From Oscillospiraceae bacterium (GTDB lineage: Bacteria; Bacillota; Clostridia; Oscillospirales; Ruminococcaceae), in assembly GCA_015067315.1 (NCBI GenBank), contig SVMR01000016.1, forward strand, positions 1 through 42,581: DNA of 42,581 nt, written 5' to 3'. The notes under the pieces were generated by a model. It did not search any database. It saw only the letters and a program-made list of their open reading frames with translations, and was not told the origin of the DNA. Positions within the stretch are counted from its first letter, which is position 1. Each line of letters opens with the position of its first letter. Made by a program: the position numbers and the translations under genes. Below are positions 34,141 through 42,454 of this stretch, piece after piece.

Positions 34141-35910
34141 ATGCTCAAAAAGAATTCATCTAAAATATTGAGCACGGCGATAATTTTTGCCGTGCTCATC
34201 GGCATAGTTATAATAATTTCCGGCGCGGCAAAAGTTGTTCCGCAAATGGAATCCGCCGGAATGCAAAAACTTTTGCCGGACGTTATTTTCGGCTCAAAAG
34301 GCGAAAACGTTCTTCCGGACAATATTGAAACGGAAGGCGAAAACGAAGAAAATCCGCCGGAGGAAAGTCAGATTCAGCAGATTCCGGAAAGCATTCCGGA
34401 AACGCCGAAGGAAGAACCTTCCGAAAACCAGACTCCGAATATTGACAACATAACGGAAGAAAGCGGCGGGGATTCCGCCGGAAGCGGCGAAGGAAATGTT
34501 TCCGGCGAAGGCGAACCGGGGGAAGTTACGGTTGTCACCGATCTTGAAAACAAAATCGTGACATCGCCGGAACTTTCCGGGGATATGTTCGGATTTTTTG
34601 CCTATATCGAAAACGGAACCGAAAAACATTCCCTTGAAATCAATTTCAAGAATTCCGAAACATCCTTTTCCGGCGAAAAACTTAAAACCGCGGACGATTA
34701 TTATGAAGCAAAGCTTGCCCTTGGGGCAAACTACTTCACGATTTTCCTTTTGGAGGACGGAAAAACCGTTTCCTCGGTACAGTATATAATCACCTATCAG
34801 GCGGCAAAGGCGGATGCTTCGAATCCGGACGTGGGCGAAGGGGTTTCGATTGTCACAAACCTTGACGGATACGACGGGGTTATGACAAACCGATATTTCA
34901 CCTTTACCGTTACCGCAAGAAGCAGCGGAAAGGTCATCTATTCCGACCATATCGAAGTCACCCTTGACGGAACGGTTGTGGATATGCCCACAGGTTCTTC
35001 AACTTTTGAATACGTTCTTAATTTCGGTCCGGAGGAAACCCATCTTGTTACGGTTCTTGCCTGGGACGACGAGGGAAACTCCGCATACCGGGAATATGAA
35101 GTGAAATTCAAATCCAGCGAAAACGGCGACGCCATAGGCTTTGCAACGGTTGTAATCGACGCAACCCCGGCGGGGCTCGGAATAATCGGGGAATATGAGG
35201 TTGAAATTTTGCAGGGCGACACCGCCGCAAAAACCCTTGTTACCGCGGCGGATTATATGGGTCTTACCATCCATTACGACGGTTCCACCGAAACCGGTTT
35301 TTATGCAAGGGGAGTAAGCGGATTTGCCGGAACTCCGGAAGTTCCTGCGGAACTTTGGGAATGTATTCTCCGGGACGGTCTTTCAATAACCGCGCCGCCT
35401 TCCGGCGGACTTTTTGCCGGAGATTTCACAGCCCATTCCGGCTGGATGTATTCCATAAACGGAACCCTTTTCCCGGGAAAAGGTCTTTCCGCCTATAATC
35501 TTTCCGACGGCGACACCCTTTATCTCCGCTTTACCGTTGCGGAAGGAAAGGATATCGGCGGTTCCGGCGGCGGAAACGGAAATCTTGCGGGATACTGCGG
35601 AATCTGGTCCGACGGCGGCTATTATGAGCTTGACCATGAATATGCCGAAATTGACCGGGGCGAAGATTATATCGAATACGAATGCCAAATCTGCAAAAAG
35701 CATTACACCGAGGAAATCGAGCAGGAAGAACATATCCATGAATATCACGAAGCTGAACGTGTTGAACCCACCGAAACCGAAGACGGATATGTAATCTATG
35801 AATGCGAATGCGGAGATTATTATGAAGAAGTTCTTCCGGCAACCGGAACAGGAAAGGAAGACGAAGATGAAGATGAGGAAGTCGGCGAAGATGATGAAGA
35901 AAATCCTTAA
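34141..35910 (+). CDS. Membrane-anchored DUF4430 protein (transcobalamin beta-like)
   Basis: 589 aa with AAGGAGC before the ATG. One N-terminal membrane helix (about 10-30) without a clear cleavage site, then a long Glu/Pro/Ser-rich stalk (50-130), two beta domains, and DUF4430 at about 330-470: GEYEVEILQGDTAAKTLVTA and SGWMYSINGTLFPGKGLSAY followed by NLSDGDTLYLRF. DUF4430 matches the C-terminal beta domain of intrinsic factor and transcobalamin, which closes over the bound corrinoid. The end carries Cys pairs (ECQIC, YECEC) and His, like the stalk repeats of the scaffold, then an acidic tail. Its frame continues that of the preceding gene across tandem stops (TGA TAA). The next gene starts 20 bases inside it. 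Confidence 0.88.
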   Translation: MLKKNSSKILSTAIIFAVLIGIVIIISGAAKVVPQMESAGMQKLLPDVIFGSKGENVLPDNIETEGENEENPPEESQIQQIPESIPETPKEEPSENQTPNIDNITEESGGDSAGSGEGNVSGEGEPGEVTVVTDLENKIVTSPELSGDMFGFFAYIENGTEKHSLEINFKNSETSFSGEKLKTADDYYEAKLALGANYFTIFLLEDGKTVSSVQYIITYQAAKADASNPDVGEGVSIVTNLDGYDGVMTNRYFTFTVTARSSGKVIYSDHIEVTLDGTVVDMPTGSSTFEYVLNFGPEETHLVTVLAWDDEGNSAYREYEVKFKSSENGDAIGFATVVIDATPAGLGIIGEYEVEILQGDTAAKTLVTAADYMGLTIHYDGSTETGFYARGVSGFAGTPEVPAELWECILRDGLSITAPPSGGLFAGDFTAHSGWMYSINGTLFPGKGLSAYNLSDGDTLYLRFTVAEGKDIGGSGGGNGNLAGYCGIWSDGGYYELDHEYAEIDRGEDYIEYECQICKKHYTEEIEQEEHIHEYHEAERVEPTETEDGYVIYECECGDYYEEVLPATGTGKEDEDEDEEVGEDDEENP

Positions 35911-36913
35911 AATCATGGCGGTTATTCTTGCGGCGGCAATTTTGCTTTGCGGCTGTTCAAAAGAAAGACCGGAAGAAACCGTTCTCGATATTGCGGTGAA
36001 TACCGCAATCGGTCAGAAAAGCGTTTTCGGAGTAAAGGAAAACAAAAATCTCCTGACCGGAAATCCGGGTTTTGCTTCCGGAATGGCTGTTTGCGACTGG
36101 ACCGCGATTTTTTATAAAGAATTCGGAATCGAGGACGATTTTGAAGGTTATCTTGCCGAACTTGAACAGAAAGTTACGGAAGAATATGCCGCGGAGGGCG
36201 GACTTGATTCCACAAAAGCCACCGAATGGCACAGAACCATTCTTGTTGTAACGGCTCTCGGCGGCGACGCAACCGCCTTCGGAACCTATCCGGACGGAAC
36301 GAAGATAAACCTTGTTGCGGACGGAATTTACAATTACATAAACGAAGACCTTGCAAACCAGGGCATAAACGGTTTTATCTATGCGCTTCTTGCCCTTGAC
36401 TGCGGCGGTTACGAAATTCCGGAAGGCAGCCGATATACAAGAGAGAGCATTGTCGCTTCCCTTGTTGCGGAACAGCATGAGGACGGTTCCTTCGGTTTCG
36501 GAACCCGTTCCGACGTTGACATGACCGGAATGGCGCTCCATGCCCTTGCGCCATATACTTCCGACCCGGAAATTAAAAAAGCTGTTGAAAGGGGAATTGA
36601 GTTCCTTTCCGCGGAACAAAACGGCGACGGAAGTTTTTCCGGAATGGATATAAAAACTTCCGAAAGCGCAAGCCAGGTTATAATCGCCCTTTGCGCGAAC
36701 GGAATTGACCCCAGAACCGACGAAAGATTCATAAAACACGGAACTTCCGTTTACGATTCCCTTTTTGAATTCCGCCAGGAAGACAAATCTTTTTCCCATA
36801 CCCTTGATGACGGAAAAGGCGACGCTCTTGCAACCGACCAGGCGATGATGGCTTTGATGGCGCTTATCAATTTTGAAAACGGAAAAAGCGGCGCATTTAT
36901 TTTTACTGATTAA
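35891..36913 (+). CDS. Lipoprotein with an alpha6/alpha6 barrel (intrinsic-factor/transcobalamin alpha-like)
   Basis: 340 aa from ATGATG at 35891, GAGGAAG upstream; earlier in-frame ATGs run inside the DUF4430 gene. Lipobox L19-C20-G21-C22, so it is lipid-anchored outside the membrane. The body shows prenyltransferase/squalene-cyclase-type helix-pair repeats: EDGSFGFGTRSDVDMTGMAL (about 197), GDGSFSGMDIKTSESASQVI (about 245) and KSFS..ALATDQAMMALMAL (about 298). In animal B12 carriers this same barrel is the alpha domain that binds the corrinoid from one side, with the DUF4430-type beta domain on the other. Here the two domains are separate, overlapping genes. Function as a corrinoid binder is inferred from fold, partner and riboswitch. 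Confidence 0.88.
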   Translation: MMKKILKIMAVILAAAILLCGCSKERPEETVLDIAVNTAIGQKSVFGVKENKNLLTGNPGFASGMAVCDWTAIFYKEFGIEDDFEGYLAELEQKVTEEYAAEGGLDSTKATEWHRTILVVTALGGDATAFGTYPDGTKINLVADGIYNYINEDLANQGINGFIYALLALDCGGYEIPEGSRYTRESIVASLVAEQHEDGSFGFGTRSDVDMTGMALHALAPYTSDPEIKKAVERGIEFLSAEQNGDGSFSGMDIKTSESASQVIIALCANGIDPRTDERFIKHGTSVYDSLFEFRQEDKSFSHTLDDGKGDALATDQAMMALMALINFENGKSGAFIFTD

Positions 36914-36928
36914 CCCGGAGGAAAGAAA

Positions 36929-37876
36929 ATGAACGAACTTGCAGAAAGAATTCAGAACGAAATAAAAAAAGTTATAATCGGAAAAGACGACGTTATTAAA
37001 AAAGTCCTTATGGCGGTTCTTGCCCAGGGTCACGTTTTAATGGAGGACGTCCCGGGAGTAGGAAAAACAACCATGGCAATGGCTTTTTCAAAAGTTCTCG
37101 GACTTGAAAGCAAAAGGGTGCAGTTCACTTCCGATACCATGCCTTCGGATATAATCGGTTTTTCCGTTTATGAAAGGGAGCAGGCAAAACTTTCATACAA
37201 ACCCGGCGCGGTTATGACAAACCTTCTTCTTGCGGACGAAATCAACCGTACTTCCAGCAAGACCCAGTCCGCCCTTCTTGAAGCAATGGAGGAACGCAGA
37301 GTTACCGTTGACGGAACAAGCCATAAGCTTCCGGAACCTTTTATTGTTCTTGCAACCCAGAACACCGCCGGTTCCGCCGGAACCCAGATGCTTCCTTCCT
37401 CCCAGCTTGACCGTTTTATCATCAGAACAAGCATGGGATATCCGGATATCAAAAGCCAGATTGAAATTATGAAGGACCGCCACCACGAAAACCCTCTTGA
37501 TAAAATTTCCCCGGTGACTGATATAAAAACCCTTAACGAACTTATAAAAGAGGCGCAGAACGTTTTTGTTGCGGACAGCGTTTATGCCTATGCTTCCGAA
37601 CTTGTTGAGGAAACCCGCCATAACGCCTATATCCAGCTTGGAATAAGCCCCCGAGGAGCCCTTGCCCTTTGCCGCGCCGCAAAAGCCTTTGCGTTCCTTG
37701 AAGGCAGGGACTACGTGATTCCCGACGACGTGGAAGCCGTTTTCCCGGACGTTTGCGCCCACAGAATCCTTCTTGAAGCAAAAGCAAGGCTTCATGAACT
37801 TTCCGCGGAAGAAATTCTTTCGGAAATCACGAAAAAAGTTAAAAAACCGGAAATCACGGAGTTTAAAATAAAATGA
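36929..37876 (+). CDS. MoxR-family AAA+ ATPase
   Basis: 315 aa. Walker A PGVGKTT (42-48), Walker B LLLADE (D103, E104), and sensor and arginine residues in VLATQN and LDRFI. MoxR ATPases work as chaperone-like partners of DUF58/VWA and transglutaminase-fold membrane proteins; the next two genes are exactly these. GGAGGAAAG precedes the ATG; it overlaps the DUF58 gene by 4 bases. Its place in a cobalamin-riboswitch operon suggests that it helps assemble or remodel the surface proteins encoded upstream. Confidence 0.95.
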   Translation: MNELAERIQNEIKKVIIGKDDVIKKVLMAVLAQGHVLMEDVPGVGKTTMAMAFSKVLGLESKRVQFTSDTMPSDIIGFSVYEREQAKLSYKPGAVMTNLLLADEINRTSSKTQSALLEAMEERRVTVDGTSHKLPEPFIVLATQNTAGSAGTQMLPSSQLDRFIIRTSMGYPDIKSQIEIMKDRHHENPLDKISPVTDIKTLNELIKEAQNVFVADSVYAYASELVEETRHNAYIQLGISPRGALALCRAAKAFAFLEGRDYVIPDDVEAVFPDVCAHRILLEAKARLHELSAEEILSEITKKVKKPEITEFKIK

Positions 37877-39003
37877 AAAAAGAAATCATAAAGCCGGCAA
37901 TAATCTTTGCCGCGCTGGAAATTTTTCTGTTTTTGATTTTTGTTCTGCAAAATTCGCTTTTTGCGCTTTTTCTGCTTTTGCTTTTTCCGTTCCTTTCGGC
38001 CGCAAGCTTTTTAACCGCGTTTTTATCGAAAGATAAAATTTTTGCAAAGGCGGTTTTGCCGCCGACAGGCGAAAAGGGAGCGGAACTTGTTGGAAAAATC
38101 GTTTTGGAAAACGGTTTTGGATTCCCGGTTTTTAAGGCAATCTGCGAAGTTTCGGTAAAAAACAACCTCAGCGGCGAGGAAAACAGAATCAATATCGCTC
38201 TTTCCGCCCCGCCGAAAGGCAAAACCGAAAGGGAATTCTGCCTTTCTTCGGAATTTTGCGGATATATAACCGCAAAAATCGAGCGGATCTGGCTGACGGA
38301 TATTTTCGGGATTTTGCCCGCTGTTCCGAAGAATTTTTCTTCCGCAAAGGGAAAAACAACCGTTTTTCCGGAAACTTTTGAACCTTTTATTGTTTTTGAC
38401 GGAATTCTTCCGGTTCCGGAAGACAGCGAAAGCTATTCCCCGGATAAAAAAGGATACGATTATTCCGAAACTTTTCAGATTCGGGAATATTCCCCCGGCG
38501 ACAGCATCAGACAGATTCATTGGAAGCTTTCGGAAAAGCTTGATAAAACAATAGTGCGCGATCCAAGCCTTCCCATTGCGAAAAACATCATGCTTTTTTG
38601 GGATAAAACCGCCGGAACCGCTTCCCCGAAGGAAACGGATGCAATGGCGGAAGTCTGTTCCTCCGTTGCCCAGGTTCTTCTTAAAAACGGATATGAATTC
38701 ATGCTCGGCTGGAACAGCAAAAGCGGGATCGAAACCGTGGAAATCAAAACCGAGGAAGAACTTCTTGAAGCCATTCCGAAGATGATAAAATCCGGCGGCG
38801 AAAAAGCGGAAGAGGATTTTGAAAACGCCTTTGAACATTTCGGAAAGGTAATCTGCGTTGCAAAAGAACCGCCGGAAAATCTTTTTGAAAAAACGGGAGT
38901 GAATCTTCTGATTTGCGATAAATCCTCCGCGGGAGCAAACGTTGTTCCATTCGGCGCGGAAACATATTCCGAAGACCTTGAATTTTTGGAGCTTTGCCTA
39001 TGA
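37873..39003 (+). CDS. DUF58-domain membrane protein
   Basis: 376 aa. Two membrane helices at the N-terminus (about 8-50) and a DUF58 core with the family landmark REYSPGDSIRQIHWKLSEKL near residues 205-225, followed by a VWA-like region. The usual partner of MoxR. Start and stop overlap both neighbours by ATGA, so translation is coupled. Confidence 0.93.
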   Translation: MKKEIIKPAIIFAALEIFLFLIFVLQNSLFALFLLLLFPFLSAASFLTAFLSKDKIFAKAVLPPTGEKGAELVGKIVLENGFGFPVFKAICEVSVKNNLSGEENRINIALSAPPKGKTEREFCLSSEFCGYITAKIERIWLTDIFGILPAVPKNFSSAKGKTTVFPETFEPFIVFDGILPVPEDSESYSPDKKGYDYSETFQIREYSPGDSIRQIHWKLSEKLDKTIVRDPSLPIAKNIMLFWDKTAGTASPKETDAMAEVCSSVAQVLLKNGYEFMLGWNSKSGIETVEIKTEEELLEAIPKMIKSGGEKAEEDFENAFEHFGKVICVAKEPPENLFEKTGVNLLICDKSSAGANVVPFGAETYSEDLEFLELCL

Positions 39004-41189
39004 AAACAAAAAATTCATTAAAACTGAATATAAAAGAGTGCGGAGCAAAAAGTTTCGGAGAACTTCTTCCGACCGCGGCGGCGTTTTTTTTCGCCGCATC
39101 CGGGTTTTCGGCTTTGGTTTTTTCCGCCTTCGGAAAACTTTCGCCGCTTTTCGGAATTTTGGTCGGTTTTGCGGCGGCGGTCTGCGTTTTTGTTTCGCAA
39201 AAGAAATTCGGAAAATATATTCTCTCTGCTCTTTCGGTAATCTGCCTTCTGGCGGTGCTCATCGTTCCGGTTTTTCGCGGCGGAATACTTGTTCTTTCAA
39301 ACGAAGTATGCGGATTTTTGACGGAACTTACCGGAAAAATCTTTTTGGAATTTGAAACGGGCGGCGAAACTTTTTCCGCGGCAAGCCTTTTTCTTGTGGC
39401 TTTTGCAATTTGCGTTCCTTTGAGCATGGCGGCTTTTGAAAAAAATCTCCTGCCCTGCCTTCCCGCGGCAATAATAACCGGCGCGGGAATTGCAACGGGA
39501 TTTTTGAGCACGGACATATATTTTATAATTTTCCTTTGCGGTTTTGCCGCGGTTGTCTTTTCTGTTTTTGCGCCGCAAAGCAGGAAAAACATAACCGCAA
39601 AACCTGCGGCGGCGGTTTTTGCGGCGGCTTTGGTCTGCGTTTTGGTTTCCGCGGTGCTCATAAGTTTTGTTCCTTCGGAAGCGGGAACGGATATTTTTGA
39701 GTTTGCGAAGGGAACCGCACACGGCGTTCTTTTTGACAGCAAAACAAACGCAATGCCGGAAGGGAATTTTAAAAATCTCGGCGAATTCAACAAAAACGGT
39801 GCTCAGGCGCTTGAAATCACCATGGAAAAGCCGCAGAAACTTTATCTTAAAGGCTTCGTCGGAGAAGTTTATAACGGTTACGGCTGGGATGAAATTGAAA
39901 ACGAAACCCTTGCGGAATATTCAAATGATTTCTATATTCTTCATCGGAACGGATTTTTCGGGCAGTCTGCCACAGCAAATGCGCTTTTTGCGGCGGATGA
40001 GCAGAAAGCATCCGCCATGAGCATAAAAAATATTTCCGCGTGCTCAAAAAGAGCATATCTTCCCTATGCGGTTTCTTCCGCGGATTTTGACGGAAGAAAA
40101 ATCGGCGACGCGAACACAAAATCCTTCGGGAAGGAATACGAAATAAGCTATATTTCCGGCGGACTTTCGGAATGGTATAAGGTGCAGGTTGAACTTTCTG
40201 AAAAGCAGGGGGCGGATCCGGCGGTAGATGAGCACCTTGCGGATGAATATATCTACCGGGAATTTGTAAAAGCAAATTACCTCGGAATCACCGAGGAAGC
40301 ATATAACGCAATAGACCGTATTTTCGCCGGTTCCGATGCCCGGACAGCGACGGAAATCATAAGCGAAATTCTTCTTTATCTTGAAAAAGGCGTCACCTAT
40401 GACGAAAACTTCGCTTCCAACGGCGGAACGGATTTTGCGGCGTTCTTCCTTGAAAAATCCGCAAGGGGATACTCCGTTCATTACGCTACCGCGGCGACTC
40501 TGATGCTCAGATATTTCGGAATTCCGGCAAGATACGCCGAAGGATACTTCCTTTCCGCGGAGGAAGCGGAAAAATACGAAAGCGGCGAAACGATCGTGCT
40601 CACGGAAGAAAACGCCCATGCCTGGGCGGAATATTACCTCGAAGGCGTCGGCTGGATTCCGTTTGAGGTAACCCCAGGATATATGGACGACGAGCTTGAA
40701 AAAGCGGCTTTCAGCACGGACGGCGAAAGTTCGAAGCGGTATGAGCAGAGCGAGCTTCCGAAAACGAATGTCGATCAGGACAGACCCAAGGACGACATAA
40801 CCGAGGCGAAAAAGAACCATGCGGTTCTGATTGCGGCCGCTGTCGGCGTTTTTATGCTTGTTTTGACTGCGGCGGCAGCTTATGTTATCCTGATGCGGAA
40901 AAGGCTTAAAAAGGCGCTTTTGGCAATAGATAATGCGGATAACAAAACCGCGGTTCCGCTGCGCTTCGGCTACGCCGAAAAGCTTATTGAAAATTCGGAT
41001 TTTGAAAAAGCGGAAGATTATGAAAAAGCTTTTGCCATCAACAAGGAGGCGCTTTTCAGCGAACACGAAATTTCCGATGAACAGCGGAAAAACGTTGACG
41101 ATTTTGCGGAAAAGGTTCTTGCGGAATGCAAAAACAAATGGAACCTTTGGCAGAAGATAAAATACAGATTTATCAGGTTTATATATTAA
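39000..41189 (+). CDS. Transglutaminase-fold membrane protein with Ser at the catalytic Cys position
   Basis: 729 aa from the ATG at 39000 overlapping the DUF58 stop. About six membrane helices (residues 20-225), a large external transglutaminase-like domain (about 430-560), and a single C-terminal membrane helix (about 608-630) with a cytoplasmic tail, as in TgpA-type proteins. The core reads RGYSVHYATAATLMLRYFGI: S492 stands where the active-site Cys (G-x-C-x3-A) is expected. His (H540, in NAHAWAEYY) and E556 (in WIPFEV, where Asp is more usual) are in place. So it may be a pseudoenzyme that binds rather than cleaves or crosslinks, or a variant type. Last gene of operon B. Confidence 0.9.
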   Translation: MKTKNSLKLNIKECGAKSFGELLPTAAAFFFAASGFSALVFSAFGKLSPLFGILVGFAAAVCVFVSQKKFGKYILSALSVICLLAVLIVPVFRGGILVLSNEVCGFLTELTGKIFLEFETGGETFSAASLFLVAFAICVPLSMAAFEKNLLPCLPAAIITGAGIATGFLSTDIYFIIFLCGFAAVVFSVFAPQSRKNITAKPAAAVFAAALVCVLVSAVLISFVPSEAGTDIFEFAKGTAHGVLFDSKTNAMPEGNFKNLGEFNKNGAQALEITMEKPQKLYLKGFVGEVYNGYGWDEIENETLAEYSNDFYILHRNGFFGQSATANALFAADEQKASAMSIKNISACSKRAYLPYAVSSADFDGRKIGDANTKSFGKEYEISYISGGLSEWYKVQVELSEKQGADPAVDEHLADEYIYREFVKANYLGITEEAYNAIDRIFAGSDARTATEIISEILLYLEKGVTYDENFASNGGTDFAAFFLEKSARGYSVHYATAATLMLRYFGIPARYAEGYFLSAEEAEKYESGETIVLTEENAHAWAEYYLEGVGWIPFEVTPGYMDDELEKAAFSTDGESSKRYEQSELPKTNVDQDRPKDDITEAKKNHAVLIAAAVGVFMLVLTAAAAYVILMRKRLKKALLAIDNADNKTAVPLRFGYAEKLIENSDFEKAEDYEKAFAINKEALFSEHEISDEQRKNVDDFAEKVLAECKNKWNLWQKIKYRFIRFIY

Positions 41190-41202
41190 AAGCGGAAAAA
41201 TT

Positions 41203-41240
41203 GAGCGCAGCTGTGATTTTGCAGCTGTGCTTATTTTTTA
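41203..41240 (+). terminator. Terminator of cobalamin operon B
   Basis: AGCGCAGCTG / CAGCTGTGCTT around TGATTTTG, followed by a T run. Confidence 0.82.
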
Positions 41241-41552
41241 TAATTTTTTAAAATTGGTAACCCCTTTGCCGAAGGAACGCCGCCGCTTTATTCAGCTTTG
41301 ATTCAAGGAGGTTGTGCAATTATAACTATCCGGACGATATTTTTTTGTTAAAACAGCAGAAACTTTTAACAGGAGAAAAATACGGCAGAAATTCTATTAA
41401 AAAAAGGCTTTTTTAATGATAAAATTACCTAAAACAGAATATTTGAAAAGGGCAAATTTGCCGCAAAAAATCAAAAAAATTCCTTTGCGGCGTTTACTGT
41501 TTGAAAAAACGTTTCGGCAGATAATTTTATTCCATGAAATGGGGATGAAGAA
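41241..41552. other. Gene-free, AT-rich spacer
   Basis: 312 bases with no trustworthy gene. It contains a consensus AAGGAGGT (41306-41313) not followed by a real reading frame, an inverted repeat GCCGCAAA / TTTGCGGC (41460-41467 with 41484-41491), and a TTGAAA near 41502 that could start the transcript of the pseudogene. It has no riboswitch core. Confidence 0.5.
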
Positions 41553-42345
41553 ATGAGAAAAAACAATTTCAAAAAAGCGGTATCAATGTTTATGGCGGCG
41601 CTCATGGTGATTACCGTGCTTCCCGTGACGGCGATTGCGGAGGAAATTGATAAAATCGGCTGCACCCATCATCCGGTGCATACGGATGAATGCGGCTATG
41701 CGGAAGCGGCTGAAGAAATTCCCTGCGGACATCTTTGCGGCGAAAGCTGCGTAGAAGGCTGTGTTCACGAACATGATGAGGAATGCGGATACGTTCCCGC
41801 TGTTCCCGGTTCGGAATGTAATTTCCATTGCGAAAAATGCGAAGCAAACGTTGTTTATTCGGAGGAAGCTTTTTATTTCACCGCAAAAAGCAGCGTTTTT
41901 GCGGAAGATTCCGGAATGAATGAACTTGTTCTTTTGCGTCCGGACGGGAATAAAAAGACCTGCGTTACGCTTGCGGTATCGGAGTCCGCGCGGCGGAAAT
42001 TCTGCTTGTTTTCGATGAAAACGAAACCGAAAAAACAATCACCGCTGAAATTATGGATGACGGCGAAAGCGGAGTTGGCACACCGGGAAAGCCGCTGTGA
42101 GGCAGAACCGGGAAGAGCGGAAAGGAAGAACAGAGGCTTAGTAGTCAGAACCCAAAACTGAAGCGGACGAAAGAATGCCGAAACAGCGGGGGTCAGAAAG
42201 CGAAAAGGAAGCGGCGTTAAAAACCACAGAATTTTCGGCCCAGAGAAGGTCAAAGGCGTAAGCCGAAGACAAGGGTGAGTCGGAAAGAAGCAGCTGCAGA
42301 GATTGAATCCGACGGAAGACGAAAGGAAATTGCAGACGAAATTAT
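41553..42345 (+). pseudogene. Frameshifted remnant of a secreted Cys/His-rich surface protein
   Basis: Begins with a good signal peptide (VSMFMAALMVITVLPVTAIA) and a Cys/His-rich block (CTHHPVHTDECGY, CGHLCGESC, CVHEHDEECGY) common in clostridial surface proteins. Near 41990 coding sense moves to the -1 frame (AAEILLVFDENETEKTITAE) and stops at 42100. Past about 42145 it moves to the third frame (TEADERMPKQRGSESEKEAA, stop 42259-42261), and a coding-like EAAAEIESDG stretch follows up to about 42345. Several small indels are needed to explain this, so the gene is decayed, or less likely the sequence is faulty here. An unbroken 202-codon frame from the ATG exists, but its last 60 residues look like out-of-frame sequence. 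Confidence 0.7.
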
Positions 42346-42346
42346 C

Positions 42347-42379
42347 GGTCTCGACTGAAAGGTCGGGATCTTTTTTTTC
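42347..42379 (+). terminator. Terminator after the pseudogene
   Basis: GGTCTCGAC (42347-42355) pairs, with two G-T wobbles, with GTCGGGATC (42362-42370), followed by eight T. Confidence 0.7.
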
Positions 42380-42412
42380 CGGGAAAACCGCAGCTTAATG
42401 ATTCGTTGATAT

Positions 42413-42451
42413 AAAAAGCGGTCCTGACTGAAAAAGTCGGGACCGCTTTTT
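42413..42451 (-). terminator. Bidirectional terminator next to the ABC gene
   Basis: AAAAAGCGGTCCTGACT / AGTCGGGACCGCTTTTT, with T runs on both strands, 4 bases beyond the stop of the minus-strand gene. Confidence 0.85.
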
Positions 42452-42454
42452 ATA

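Noticed and set aside
41306-41350. A gene after the consensus AAGGAGGT
   Set aside because: Only about ten codons are open and there is no standard start at the right distance.
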